Source: Maratus speciosus
Taxonomy: Eukaryota > Arthropoda > Arachnida > Araneae > Salticidae
NCBI GenBank assembly: GCA_963932465.1
Contig: OZ010796.1
Span: forward strand, 77,695,292 to 77,759,291
Reading direction: 5' to 3'
Length of the DNA: 64,000 nucleotides
The notes beneath the pieces are model-generated. The model searched no databases, was not told the origin of the DNA, and saw nothing but the letters and a program-made list of their open reading frames with translations. The position numbers and the translations under genes are program-made. Below are positions 1 to 14,200 of this stretch, piece after piece; within the stretch, counting starts at the first letter, position 1; the number at the start of each line of letters is the position of its first letter.

Positions 1-1054
1 TGGCCCTGGCGCCCGGGGCACACGCCCCCTCGCCCCCCCCCCTTAGTTTCGGCCCTGCCCAAAAGAACCGCCACGACACCCACTGCAAGGGGGTCTCCAC
101 CAGACACGGGCTAGTCACTCAGAGCTGCACCGATTTAGTCTTATAAAGTAGAGCATCCCAAGCAGGATTGTCCCGCTTTAGTTTCCTCTGGGGCATTCGA
201 GGGGCATTGCACAATACGGGGAACCACTGACCCACACCCACGTGAGTCATTCACATAAAAGAATTCGCATGTATTACCAGCTATTTACAGTGTTTGCTTA
301 TACAGTAAAGTTCCGATTATCCGAGTCCCGCTTAACCGAGTTTCCGCTTTAACCGAGTTATTTTCTTCTGATGGACTGATGGCTTTCATTATTATGCCAT
401 TATATATGAAGTGTTAGGTGAAGATGGAAGAGCAGTCGTAAAAAGTTTGAACTCTGATTTTCTGGTCAGAATGAAAAAAAAAATGGCCATAATTTTTTTA
501 ATTTAAAATTCTATCAGTAGTGTTTTTTTTTTCAAAAAAAAAAAAAGAAAAAGAAAAAAAAAAGAAAAAGAAAAAAAAATGGCCATTTTTTTTCCCATTC
601 TGACCAGAAAATCAGAGTTCTAACTTTATACGGCTGCTCTTTTATCTTCACCTAACACTTCCTTTATAATGGCTGTTTCATAATAATGAAAGCCATCAGT
701 CCATCAGAAGAAAATGATCGGTTCCAAAGGTATAATCTTTCATTTGGCGCCCCTTGGCTCTGGCGCCCGGGGCACACGCCCCCTCTGCCCCCCCTTAGTT
801 TCGGCCCTGCCCAAAAGAACCGCCACGACACCCACTGCAAGGGGGTCTCCACCAGACACGGGCTAGTCACTCAGAGCTGCACCGATTTAGTCTTATAAAG
901 TAGAGCATCCCAAGCAGGATTGTCCCGGTTTAGTTTCCTCTGGGGCATTCGAGGGGCATTGCACAATACGGGGAACCACTGACCCACACCCACGTGAGTC
1001 ATTCACATAAAAGAATTCGCATGTATTACCAGCTATTTACAGTGTTTGCTTATA

Positions 1055-1112
1055 CAGTAAAGTTCCGATTATCCGAGTCCCGCTTAACCGAGTTTCCGCT
1101 TTAACCGAGTTA
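1055..1112 (+). mobile_element. pogo/Tigger-like terminus inside each satellite A unit (example copy)
   Basis: After TATA comes CAGTAAAGTTCCGATTATCC, then three AACCGAG/ATCCGAG-type motifs. A TA target followed by CAGT and GATTATCCGA is characteristic of pogo/Tigger and Jerky-type Tc1-mariner ends. The same segment occurs once in every unit of the array. No matching opposite terminus is seen in the unit. The copy therefore looks like one end of a non-autonomous element captured in the satellite. The family assignment rests on motif recognition, not on a database search. Confidence 0.55.
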
Positions 1113-1480
1113 TTTTCTTCTGATGGACTGATGGCTTTCATTATTATGCCATTATAAATGAAGTGTTAGATGAAGATGTAAGAGCAGTCGTAAAAAGTTT
1201 GAACTCTGATTTTCTGGTCAGAATGAAAAAAAAATGGCCATAATTTTTTTAATTTAAAATTCTATCAGTAGTATTTTTTTTTTCAAAAAAAAAAAAAAAA
1301 AAGAAAAAGAAAAAGAAAAAAAAATATGGCCATTTTTTTTCCCATTCTGACCAGAAAATCAGAGTTCTAACTTTTTACGGCTGCTCTTTTATCTTCACCT
1401 AACACTTCCTTTATAATGGCTGTTTCATAATAATGAAAGCCATCAGTCCATCAGAAGAAAATGATCGGTTCCAAAGGTAT
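1091..1480. repeat. Fold-back palindrome in each satellite A unit (example copy)
   Basis: The left arm (about 1,091-1,241) and right arm (about 1,326-1,480) are imperfect reverse complements over about 150 bp. Left-arm landmarks in order are TTTTCTTCTGATGGACTGAT, GAAGTGTTA, CTCTGATTTTCTGGTCAGAA and ATGGCCAT. On the right they appear reversed as ATGGCCAT, TTCTGACCAGAAAATCAGAG, TAACACTTC and ATCAGTCCATCAGAAGAAAA. The loop of about 84 bp holds TTTAATTTAAAATTC, a T-run, and a homopurine run of A with AAAAAG steps. This structure is present in every unit of the array. Outward similarity of the arms fades where the left side enters the pogo-like end and the right side enters the GC-rich block. Confidence 0.9.
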
Positions 1481-1490
1481 AATCTTTCAT

Positions 1491-1579
1491 TTGGCGCCCC
1501 TTGGCTCTGGCGCCCGGGGCACACGCCCCCTCTGCCCCCCCCCCCCTTAGTTTCGGCCCTGCCCAAAAGAACCGCCACG
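1491..1579 (-). mobile_element. hAT-terminus-like GC-rich block in each satellite A unit (example copy)
   Basis: Read on the minus strand the block runs GTGGCGGTTCTTTTGGGC, AGGGCCGAAACTAAG, a G-run, GGGGGCGTGTGCCCCGGG, then CGCCAGAGCCAAGG. Ends of the form CAGNGGCGG followed by G-runs and a CCCGGGCGCC core are common in hAT-type elements. The C-run varies in length between units, consistent with slippage. Only one end is visible and no target duplication can be defined, so it may instead be another GC-rich repeat. Confidence 0.4.
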
Positions 1580-4500
1580 ACACCCACTGCAAGGGGGTCT
1601 CCACCAGACACGGGCTAGTCACTCAGAGCTGCACCGATTTAGTCTTATAAAGTAGAGCATCCCAAGCAGGATTGTCCCGCTTTAGTTTCCTCTGGGGCAT
1701 TCGAGGGGCATTGCACAATACGGGGAACCACTGACTCATACCCACGTGAGTCATTCACATAAAAGAATTCGCATGTATTACCAGCTATTTACAGTGTTTG
1801 CTTATACAGTAAAGTTCCGATTATCCGAGTCCCGCTTAACCGAGTTTCCGCTTTAACCGAGTTATTTTCTTCTGATGGACTGATGGCTTTCATTATTATG
1901 CCATTATAAATGAAGTGTTAGGTGAAGATGGAAGGGCAGTCGTCAAAAGTTTGAACTCTGATTTTCTGGTCAGAATGAAAAAAAAAATGGCCATAATTTT
2001 TTTAATTTAAAATTCTATCAGTAGTATTTTTTTTTCAAAAAAAAAAAAAAAAAGAAAAGAAAAAGAAAAAGAAAAAAAAAATATGGCCCATTTTTTTTCC
2101 CATTCTGACCAGAAAATCAGAGTTCTAACTTTTTACGGCTGCTCTTTTATCTTCACCTAACACTTCCTTTATAATGGCTGTTTCATAATAATGAAAGCCA
2201 TCAGTCCATCAGAAGAAAATGATCGGTTCCAAAGGTATAATCTTTCATTTGGCGCCCCTTGGCTCTGGCGCCCGGGGCACACGCCCCCTCTGACGCCCCT
2301 TAGTTTCGGCCCTGACCAAAAGAACCGCCACGACACCCACTGCAAGGAGGTCTCCACCAGACACGGGCTAGTCACTCAGAGCTGCACCGATTTAGTCTTA
2401 TAAAGTAGAGCATCCCAAGCAGGATTGTCCCCCTTTAGTTTCCTCTGGGGCATTCGAGGGGCATTGCACAATACGGGGAACCACTGACCCACACCCACGT
2501 GAGTCATTCACATAAAAGAATTCGCATGTATTACCAGCTATTTACAGTGTTTGCTTATACAGTAAAGTTCCGATTATCCGAGTCCCGCTTAACCGAGTTT
2601 CCGCTTTAACCGAGTTATTTTCTTCTGATGGACTGATGGCTTTCATTATTATGCCATTATAAATGAAGTGTTAGATGAAGATGTAAGAGCAGTCGTAAAA
2701 AGTTTGAACTCTGATTTTCTGGTCAGAATGAAAAAAAAATGGCCATAATTTTTTTAATTTAAAATTCTATCAGTAGTATTTTTTTTTTCAAAAAAAAAAA
2801 AAAGAAAAAAAAATATGGCCATTTTTTTTCCCATTCTGACCAGAAAATCAGAGTTCTAACTTTTTACGGCTGCTCTTTTATCTTCACCTAACACTTCCTT
2901 TAAAATGGCTGTTTCATAATAATGAAAGCCATCAGTCCATCAGATGAAAATAATCGGTTCCAAAGGTATAATCTTTCATTTGGCACCCCTTGGCTCTGGC
3001 GCCCGGGGCACACGCCCCCTCTGTCCCCCCCCTTAGTTTCGGCCCTGACCAAAAGAACCGCCACGACACCCACTGCAAGGGGGTCTCCACCAGACACGGG
3101 CTAGTCCCTCAGAGCTGCACCGATTTAGTCTTATAAAGTAGAGCATCCCAAGCAGGATTGTCCCCCTTTAGTTTCCTCTGGGGCATTCGAGGGGCATTGC
3201 ACAATACGGGGAACCACTGACCCACACCCACGTGAGTCATTCACATAAAAGACTTCGCATGTATTACCAGCTATTTACAGTGTTTGCTTATACAGTAAAG
3301 TTCCGATTATCCGAGTCCCGCTTAACCGAGTTTCCGCTTTAACCGAGTTATTTTCTTCTGATGGACTGATGGCTTTCATTATTATGCCATTATAAATGAA
3401 GTGTTAGGTGAAGATGGAAGAGCAGTCGTAAAAAGTTTGAACTCTGATTTTCTGGTCAGAATGAAAAAAAAATGGCCATAATTTTTTTAATTTAAAATTC
3501 TATCAGTAGTTTTTTTTTTCAAAAAAAAAAAAAAAAAAAAAAAAAAGAAAGAAAAAGAAAAAAAAAAGAAAAAGAAAAAAAAATATGGCCATTTTTTTTC
3601 CCATTCTGACCAGAAAATCAGAGTTCTAACTTTTTACGGCTGCTCTTTTATCTTCACCTAACACTTCCTTTATAATGGCTGTTTCATAATAATGAAAGCC
3701 ATCAGTCCATCAGAAGAAAATGATCGGTTCCAAAGGTATAATCTTTCATTTGGCGCCCCTTGGCTCTGGCGCCCGGGGCACACGCCCCCTCTGCCCCCCC
3801 CCTTAGTTTCGGCCCTGCCCAAAAGAACCGCCACGACACCCACTGCAAGGGGGTCTCCACCAGACACGGGCTAGTCACTCAGAGCTGCACCGATTTAGTC
3901 TTATAAAGTAGAGCATCCCAAGCAGGATTGTCCCGCTTTAGTTTCCTCTGGGGCATTCGAGGGGCATTGCACAATACGGGGAACCACTGACTCATACCCA
4001 CGTGAGTCATTCACATAAAAGAATTCGCATGTATTACCAGCTATTTACAGTGTTTGCTTATACAGTAAAGTTCCGATTATCCGAGTCCCGCTTAACCGAG
4101 TTTCCGCTTTAACCGAGTTATTTTCTTCTGATGGACTGATGGCTTTCATTATTATGCCATTATAAATGAAGTGTTAGGTGAAGATGGAAGAGCAGTCGTA
4201 AAAAGTTTGAACTCTGATTTTCTGGTCAGAATGAAAAAAAAAATGGCCATAATTTTTTTAATTTAAAATTCTATCAGTAGTATTTTTTTTTTCAAAAAAA
4301 AAAAAAAAAAAAAAAAGAAAAAGAAAAAGAAAAAAAAAATATGGCCATTTTTTTTCCCATTCTGACCAGAAAATCAGAGTTCTAACTTTTTACGGCTGCT
4401 CTTTTATCTTCACCTAACACTTCCTTTATAATGGCTGTTTCATAATAATGAAAGCCATCAGTCCATCAGAAGAAAATGATCGGTTCCAAAGGTATAATCT

Positions 4501-7500
4501 TTCATTTGGCGCCCCTTGGCTCTGGCGCCCGGGGCACACGCCCCCTCTGACCCCCCTTAGTTTCGGCCCTGACCAAAAGAACCGCCACGACACCCACTGC
4601 AAGGAGGTCTCCACCAGACACGGGCTAGTCACTCAGAGCTGCACCGATTTAGTCTTATAAAGTAGAGCATCCCAAGCAGGATTGTCCCGCTTTAGTTTCC
4701 TCTGGGGCATTCGAGGGGCATTGCACAATACGGAGAACCACTGACCCACACCCACGTGAGTCATTCACATAAAAGAATTCGCATGTATTACCAGCTATTT
4801 ACAGTGTTTGCTTATACAGTAAAGTTCCGATTATCCGAGTCCGCTTAACCGAGTTTCCGCTTTAACCGAGTTATTTTCTTCTGATGGACTGATGGCTTTC
4901 ATTATTATGCCATTATATATGAAGTGTTAGGTGAAGATGGAAGAGCAGTCGTAAAAAGTTTGAACTCTGATTTTCTGGTCAGAATGAAAAAAAAAATGGC
5001 CATAATTTTTTTAATTTAAAATTCTATCAGTAGTGTTTTTTTTTTCAAAAAAAAAAAAGAAAAAGAAAAAAAAAAGAAAAAGAAAAAAAAATGGCCATTT
5101 TTTTTCCCATTCTGACCAGAACATCAGAGTTCTAACTTTATACGGCTGCTCTTTTATCTTCACCTAACACTTCCTTTATAATGGCTGTTTCATAATAATG
5201 AAAGCCATCAGTCCATCAGAAGAAAATGATCGGTTCCAAAGGTATAATCTTTAATTTGGCGCCCCTTGGCTCTGGCGCCCGGGGCACACGCCCCCTCTGC
5301 CCCCCCCCCTTAGTTTCGGCCCTGCCCAAAAGAACCGCCACGACACCCACTGCAAGGGGTCTCCACCAGACACGGGCTAGTAACTCAGAGCTGCACCGAT
5401 TTAGTCTTATAAAGTAGAGCATCCCAAGCAGGATTGTCCCGGTTTAGTTTCCTCTGGGGCATTCGAGGGGCATTGCACAATACGGGGAACCACTGACCCA
5501 CACCCACGTGAGTCATTCACATAAAAGAATTCGCATGTATTACCAGCTATTTACAGTGTTTGCTTATACAGTAAAGTTCCGATTATCCGAGTCCCGCTTA
5601 ACCGAGTTTCCGCTTTAACCGAGTTATTTTCTTCTGATGGACTGATGGCTTTCATTATTATGCCATTATAAATGAAGTGTTAGGTGAAGATGGAAGAGCA
5701 GTCGTAAAAACTTTCAACTCTGATTTTCTGGTCAGAATGAAAAAAAAAATGGCCATAATTTTTTTAATTTAAAATTCTATCAGTAGTATATTTTTTTTTT
5801 CAAAAAAAAAAAAAAAAAGAAAAAGAAAAAGAAAAAAAAATATGGCCATTTTTTTCCCATTCTGACCAGAAAATCAGAGTTCTAACTTTTTACGGCTGCT
5901 CTTTTATCTTCACCTAACACTTCCTTTATAATGGCTGTTTCATAATAATGAAAGCCATCAGTCCATCAGAAGAAAATGATCGGTTCCAAAGGTATAATCT
6001 TTCATTTGGCGCCCCTTGGCTCTGGCGCCCGGGGCACACGCCCCCTCTGCCCCCCCCCCCCCCCCTTAGTTTCGGCCCAGCCAAAAAAGAACCGCCACGA
6101 CACGAACTGCAAGGGAGTCTCCACCAGACACGGGCTAGTCACTCAGAGCTGCACCGATTTAGTCTTATAAAGTAGAGCATCCCAAGCAGGATTGTCCCGC
6201 TTTAGTTTCCTCTGGGGCATTCGAGGGGCATTGCACAATACGGGGAACCACTGACCCACACCCACGTGAGTCATTCACATAAAAGAATTCGCATGTATTA
6301 CCAGCAATTTACAGTGTTTGCTTATACAGTAAAGTTCCGATTATCCGAGTCCCGCTTAACCGAGTTTCCGCTTTAACCGAGTTATTTTCTTCTGATGGAC
6401 TGATGGCTTTCATTATTATGCCATTATAAATGAAGTGTTAGGTGAAGATGGAAGAGCAGTCGTAAAAAGTTTGAACTCTGATTTTCTGGTCAGAATGAAA
6501 AAAAAATGGCCATAATTTTTTTAATTTAAAATTCTATCAGTAGTGTTTTTTTTTTCAAAAAAAAAAAAAAGAAAAAGAAAAAGAAAAAAAAAATGGCCAT
6601 TAATTTTCCCATTCTGACCAGAAAATCAGAGTTCTAATTTTTACGGCTGCTCTTTTATCTTCACCTAACACTTCCTTTATAATGGCTGTTTCATAATAAT
6701 GAAAGCCATCAGTCCATCAGAAGAAAATGATCGGTTCCAAAGGTATAATCTTTCATTTGGCGCCCCTTGGCTCTGGCACCCGGGGCACACGCCCCCTCTG
6801 CCCCCCACTTAGTTTCGGCCCTGCCCAAAAGAACCGCCACGACACCCACTGCAAGGGGGTCTCCACCAGACACGGGCTGGTCACTCAGAGCTGCACCGAT
6901 TTAGTCTTATAAAGTAGAGCATCCCAAGCAGGATTGTCCCGGTTTAGTTTCCTCTGGGGCATTCGAGGGGCATTGCACAATACGGGGAACCACTGACCCA
7001 CACCCACGTGAGTCATTCACATAAAAGAATTCGCATGTATTACCAGCTATTTACAGTGTTTGCTTATACAGTAAAGTTCCGATTATCCGAGTCCCGCTTA
7101 ACCGAGTTTCCGCTTTAACCGAGTTATTTTCTTCTGATGGACTGATGGCTTTCATTATTATGCCATTATAAATGAAGTGTTAGCTGAAGATGGAAGAGCA
7201 GTCGTAAAAAGTTTGAACTCTGATTTTCTGTTCAGAATGAAAAAAAAACTGCCATAATTTTTTTAATTTAAAATTCTATCAGTAGTATTTTTTTTTTCAA
7301 AAAAAAAAAAAAAAAAAAAAGAAAAAGAAAAAAAAATATGGCCATTTTTTTCCCATTCTGACCAGAAAATCAGAGTTCTAACTTTTTACGGCTGCTCTTT
7401 TATCTTCACCTAACACTTCCTTTATAATGGCTGTTTCATAATAATGAAAGCCATCAGTCCATCAGAAGAAAATGATCGGTTCCAAAGGTATAATCTTTCA

Positions 7501-10500
7501 TTTGGCGCCCCTTGGCTCTGGCGCCCGGGGCACACGCCCCCTCTGCCCCCCCCCCTTAGTTTCGGCCCTGCCCAAAAGAACCGCCACGACACCCACTGCA
7601 AGGGGGGTCTCCACCAGACACGGGCTAGTCACTCAGAGCTGCTCCGATTTAGTCTTATAAAGTAGAGCATCCCAAGCAGGATTGTCCCGGTTTAGTTTCC
7701 TCTGGGGCATTCGAGGGGCATTGCACAATACGGGGAACCACTGACCCACACCCACGTGAGTCATTCACATAAAAGAATTCGCATGTATTACCAGCTATTT
7801 ACAGTGTTTGCTTATACAGTAAAGTTCCGATTATCCGAGTCCCGCTTAACCGAGTTTCCGCTTTAACCGAGTTATTTTCTTCTGATGGACTGATGGCTTT
7901 CATTATTATGCCATTATAAATGAAGTGTTAGCTGAAGATGGAAGAGCAGTCGTAAAAAGTTTGAACTCTGATTTTCTGTTCAGAATGAAAAAAAAACTGC
8001 CATAATTTTTTTAATTTAAAATTCTATCAGTAGTATTTTTTTTTTCAAAAAAAAAAAAAAAAAAAAAAGAAAAAGAAAAAAAAATATGGCCATTTTTTTC
8101 CCATTCTGACCAGAAAATCAGAGTTCTAACTTTTTACGGCTGCTCTTTTATCTTCACCTAACACTTCCTTTATAATGGCTGTTTCATAATAATGAAAGCC
8201 ATCAGTCCATCAGAAGAAAATGATCGGTTCCAAAGGTATAATCTTTCATTTGGCGCCCCTTGGCTCTGGCGCCCGGGGCACACGCCCCCTCTGCCCCCCC
8301 CCCTTAGTTTCGGCCCTGCCCAAAAGAACCGCCACGACACCCACTGCAAGGGGGGTCTCCACCAGACACGGGCAAGTCACTCAGAGCTGCTCCGATTTAG
8401 TCTTATAAAGTAGAGCATCCCAAGCAGGATTGTCCCGCTTTAGTTTCCTCTGGGGCATTCGAGGGGCATTGCACAATACGGGGAACCACTGACCCACACC
8501 CACGTGAGTCATTCACATAAAAGAATTCGCATGTATTACCAGCTATTTACAGTGTTTGCTTATACAGTAAAGTTCCGATTATCCGAGTCCCGCTTAACCG
8601 AGTTTCCGCTTTAACCGTGTTATTTTCTTCTGATGGACTGATGGCTTTCATTATTATGCCATTATAAATAAAGTGTTAGGTGAAGATGGAAGAGCAGTCG
8701 TAAAAAGTTTCAACTCTGATTTTCTGGTTAGAATGAAAAAAAAAATGGCCAAATTTTTTTTAATTTAAAATTCTATCAGTAGTATATTTTTTTTTCAAAA
8801 AAAAAAAAAAAAAAAAAAAAAAAGAAAAAGAAAAAAAAATATGGCCATTTTTTTTCCCATTCTGACCAGAAAATCAGAGTTCTAACTTTTTACGGCTGCT
8901 CTTTTATCTTCACCTAACACTTCCTTTATAATGGCTGTTTCATAATAATGAAAGCCATCAGTCCATCAGATGAAAATAATCGGTTCCAAAGGTATAATCT
9001 TTCATTTGGCACCCCTTGGCTCTGGCGCCCGGGGCACGCGCCCCCTCTGCCCCCCCCCCTTAGTTTCGGCCCTGACCAAAAGAACCGCCACGACACCCAC
9101 TGCAAGGGGGTCTCCACCAGACACGGGCTAGTCACTCAGAGCTGCACCGATTTAGTCTTATAAAGTAGAGCATCCCAAGCAGGATTGTCCCGGTTTAGTT
9201 TCCTCTGGGGCATTCGAGGGGCATTGCACAATACGGGGAACCACTGACCCACACCCACGTGAGTCATTCACATAAAAGAATTCGCATGTATTACCAGCTA
9301 TTTACAGTGTTTGCTTATACAGTAAAGTTCCGATTATCCGAGTCCCGCTTAACCGAGTTTCCGCTTTAACCGAGTTATTTTCTTCTGATGGACTGATGGC
9401 TTTCATTATTATGCCATTATAAATGAAGTGTTAGCTGAAGATGGAAGAGCAGTCGTAAAATGTTTGAACTCTGATTTTCTGTTCAGAATGAAAAAAAAAT
9501 TGCCATAATTTTTTTAATTTAAAATTCTATCAGTAGTATTTTTTTTTTCAAAAAAAAAAAAAAAAAAAAAAAAAAGAAAAAGAAAAAAAAATATGGCCAT
9601 TTTTTTCCCATTCTGACCAGAAAATCAGAGTTCTAACTTTTTACGGCTGCTCTTTTATCTTCACCTAACACTTCCTTTATAATGGCTGTTTCATAATAAT
9701 GAAAGCCATCAGTCTATCAGAAGAAAATGATCGGTTCCAAAGGTATAATCTTTCATTTGGCGCCCCTTGGCTCTGGCGCCCGGGGCACACGCCCCCTCTG
9801 CCCCCCCCCCTTAGTTTCGGCCCTGCCCAAAAGAACCGCCACGACACCCACTGCAAGGGGGGTCTCCACCAGACACGGGCTAGTCACTCAGAGCTGCTCC
9901 GATTTAGTCTTATAAAGTAGAGCATCCCAAGCAGGATTGTCCCGCTTTAGTTTCCTCTGGGGCATTCGAGGGGCATTGCACAATACGGGGAACCACTGAC
10001 CCACACCCACGTGAGTCATTCACATAAAAGAATTCGCATGTATTACCAGCTATTTACAGTGTTTGCTTATACAGTAAAGTTCCGATTATCGGAGTCCCGC
10101 TTAACCGAGTTTCCGCTTTAACCGAGTTATTTTCTTCTGATGGACTGATGGCTTTCATTATTATGCCATTATAAATGAAGTGTTAGGTGAAGATGGAAGA
10201 GCAGTCGTAAAAAGTTTGAACTCTGATTTTCTGGTCAGAATGAAAAAAAAATGGCCATAATTTTTTTAATTTAAAATTCTATCAGTAGTTTTTTTTTTTT
10301 TTCAAAAAAAAAAAAAAAAAAAAAGAAAAAGAAAAAAAAAAAGAAAAAGAAAAAAAAAAAAAATGGCCATTTTTTTTCCCATTCTGACCAGAAAATCAGA
10401 GTTCTAACTTTTTACGGCTGCTCTTTTATCTTCACCTAACACTTCCTTTATAATGGCTGTTTCATAATAATGAAAGCCATCAGTCCATCAGAAGAAAATG

Positions 10501-11222
10501 ATCGGTTCCAAAGGTATAATCTTTCATTTGGCGCCCCTTGGCTCTGGCGCCCGGGGCACACGCCCCCTCTGCCCCCCCCCCACCCCCTTAGTTTCGGCCC
10601 TGCCCAAAAGAACCGGCACGACACCCACTGCAAGTGGGTCTCCACCAGACACGGGCTAGTCCCTCAGAGCTTCACCGATTTAGTCTTATAAAGTAGAGCA
10701 TCCCAAGCAGGATTGTCCCGCTTTAGTTTCATCTGGGGCATTGGAGGGGCATTGCACAATACGGGGAACCACAGACCCACACCCACGTGAGTCATTCACA
10801 TAAAAGAATTCGCATGTATTACCAGCTATTTACAGTGTTTGCTTATACAGTAAAGTTCCGATTATCCGAGTCCCGCTTAACCGAGTTTCCGCTCTAACCG
10901 AGTTATTTTCTTCTGATGGACTGATGGCTTTCATTATTATGCCATTATAAATGAAGTGTTAGGTGAAGATGGAAGAGCAGTCGTAAAAAGTTTGAACTCT
11001 GATTTTCTGGTCAGAATGAAAAAAAAAATGGCCATAATTTTTTTAATTTAAAATTCTATCAGTAGTATTTTTTTTTTCAAAAAAAAAAAAAAAAAAAAGA
11101 AAAAGAAAAAAAAAATATGGCCATTTTTTTTTCATTCTGACCAGAAAATCAGACTTATAACTTTTTACGGCTGCTCTTTTATCTTCACCTAACACTTCCT
11201 TTATAATGGCTGTTTCATAATA

Positions 11223-14200
11223 ATGAAAGCCATCAGTCCATCAGAAGAAAATGATCGGTTCCAAAGGTATAATCTTTCATTTGGCGCTCCTTGGCTCTGG
11301 CGCCCGGGGGCACACGCCCCCTCTGCCCCCCCCCCACCTAGTTTCGGCCCTGCCCAAAAGAACCGCCACGAGACCCACTGCAAGGGGGGTCTCCACCAGA
11401 CACGGGCTAGTCACTCAGAGCTCCTCCGATTTAGTCTTATAAAGTAGAGCATCCCAAGCAGGATTGTCCCGCTTTAGTTTCCTCTGGGGCATTCGAGGGG
11501 CATTGCACAATACGGGGAACCACTGACCCACACCCACGTGAGTCATTCACATAAAAGAATTCGCATGTATTACCAGCTATTTACAGTGTTTGCTTATACA
11601 GTGAAGTTCCGATTATCCGAGTCCCGCTTAACCGAGTTTCCGCTTTAACCGAGTTATTTTCTTCTGATGGACTGAGGGCTTTCATTATTATGCCATTATA
11701 AATGAAGTGTTAGGTGAAGATGGAAGAGCAGTCGTAAAAAGTTTCAACTCTGATTTTCTGGTCAGAATGAAAAAAAAAAATGGCCATAATTTTTTTAATT
11801 TAAAATTCTATCAGTAGTATATTTTTTTTTCAAAAAAAAAAAAAAAAAAAGAAAGAAAAAGAAAAAGAAAAAAAAATATGGCCATTTTTTTCCCATTCTG
11901 ACCAGAAAATCAGAGTTCTAACTTTTTACGGCTGCTCTTTTATCTTCACCTAACACTTCCTTTATAATGGCTGTTTCATAATAATGAAAGCCATCAGTCC
12001 ATCAGATGAAAATAATAGGTTCCAAAGGTATAATCTTTCATTTGGCACCCCTTGGCTCTGGCGCCCGGGGCACACGCCCCCTCTGCCCCCCCCCCCTTAG
12101 TTTCGGCCCTGACCAAAAGAACCGCCACGACACCCACTGCAAGGGGGTCTCCACCAGACACGGGCTAGTCACTCAGAGCTGCACCGATTTAGTCTTATAA
12201 AGTAGAGCATCCCAAGCAGGATTGTCCCCCTTTAGTTTCCTCTGGGGCATTCGAGGGGCATTGCACAATACGGGGAACCACTGACCCACACCCACGTGAG
12301 TCATTCACATAAAAGAATTCGCATGTATTACCAGCTATTTACAGTGTTTGCTTATACAGTAAAGTTCCGATTATCCGAGTCCCGCTTAACCGAGTTTCCG
12401 CTTTAACCGAGTTATTTTCTTCTGATGGACTGATGGCTTTCATTATTATGCCATTATAAATGAAGTGTTAGGTGAAGATGGAAGAGCAGTCGTAAAAAGT
12501 TTGAACTCTGATATTCTGGTCAGAATGAAAAAAAAAAATGGCCATAATTTTTTTAATATAAAATTCTATCAGTAGTATTTTTTTTTTCAAAAAAAAAAAA
12601 AGAAAAAGAAAAAGAAAAAGAAAAAAAAATGGCCATTTTTTTTCCCATTCTGACCAGAAAATCAGAGTTCTAACTTTTTACGGCTGCTCTTTTATCTTCA
12701 CCTAACACTTCCTTTATAATGTCTGTTTCATAATAATGAAAGCCATCAGTCCATCAGAAGAAAATGATCGGTTCCAAAGGTATAATCTTTCATTTGGCGC
12801 CCCTTGGCTCTGGCGCCCGGGGCACACGCCCCCTCTGCCCCCCCCCCCCTTAGTTTCGGCCCTGCCCAAAAGAACCGCCACGACACCCACTGCAAGGGGG
12901 TCTCCACCAGACACGGGCTAGTCCCTCAGAGCTGCACCGATTTAGTCTTATAAAGTAGAGCATCCCAAGCAGGATTGTCCCGCTTTAGTTTCATCTGGGG
13001 CATTGGAGGGGCATTGCACAATACGGGGAACTACTGACCCACACCCACGTGAGTCATTCACATAAAAGAATTCGCATGTATTACCAGCTATTTACAGTGT
13101 TTGCTTATACAGTAAAGTTCCGATTATCCGAGTCCCGCTTAACCGAGTTTCCGCTCTAACCGAGTTATTTTCTTCTGATGGACTGATGGCTTTCATTATT
13201 ATGCCATTATAAATGAAGTGTTAGGTGAAGATGGAAGAGCAGTCGTAAAAAGTTTGAACTCTGATTTTCTGGTCAGAATGAAAAAAAAATGGCCATAATT
13301 TTTTTAATTTAAAATTCTATCAGTAGTATTTTTTTTTTCAAAAAAAAAAAAAAAAAAAAAAAAGAAAAAGAAAAAAAAAATATGGCCATTTTTTTTTTCA
13401 TTCTGACCAGAAAATCAGACTTATAACTTTTTACGGCTGCTCTTTTATCTTCACCTAACACTTCCTTTATAATGGCTGTTTCATAATAATGAAAGCCATC
13501 AGTCCATCAGAAGAAAATGATCGGTTCCAAAGGTATAATCTTTCATTTGGCGCCCCTTGGCTCTGGCGCCCGGGGCACACGCCCCCTCTGCCCCCCCCCC
13601 TTAGTTTCGGCCCTGCCCAAAAGAACCGCCACGACACCCACTGCAAGGGGGTCTCCACCAGACACGGGCTAGTCACTCAGAGCTGCACCGATTTAGTCTT
13701 ATAAAGTAGAGCATCCCAAGCAGGATTGTCCCGCTTTAGTTTCCTCTGGGGCATTCGAGGGGCATTGCACAATACGGGGAACCACTGACTCATACCCACG
13801 TGAGTCATTCACATAAAAGAATTCGCATGTATTACCAGCTATTTACAGTGTTTGCTTATACAGTAAAGTTCCGATTATCCGAGTCCCGCTTCACCGAGTT
13901 TCCGCTTTAACCGAGTTATTTTCTTCTGATGGACTGATGGCTTTCATTATTATGCCATTATAAATGAAGTGTTTGGTGAAGATGGAGGAGCAGTCGTAAA
14001 AATTTTGAACTCTGATTTTCTGGTCAGAATGAAAAAAAAAATGGCCATAATTTTTTTAATATAAAATTCTATCAGTAGTATTTTTTTTTTTTCAAAAAAA
14101 AAAAAAAGAAAAAGAAAAAGAAAAAAAAATATGGCCATTTTTTTTCCCATTCTGACCAGAAAATCAGAGTTCTAACTTTTTACGGCTGCTCTTTTATCTT

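Noticed and set aside
991..1001. Overlapping CACGTG (E-box) and TGAGTCA (AP-1-like) sites in each satellite A unit
   Set aside because: Short motifs of this length occur by chance and are repeated only because the unit is. Nothing else supports regulation.
1055..1112. A CENP-B-box-like site within the pogo-like end
   Set aside because: The sequence lacks the required TTCG....A..CGGG spacing on either strand, so no CENP-B box can be claimed.
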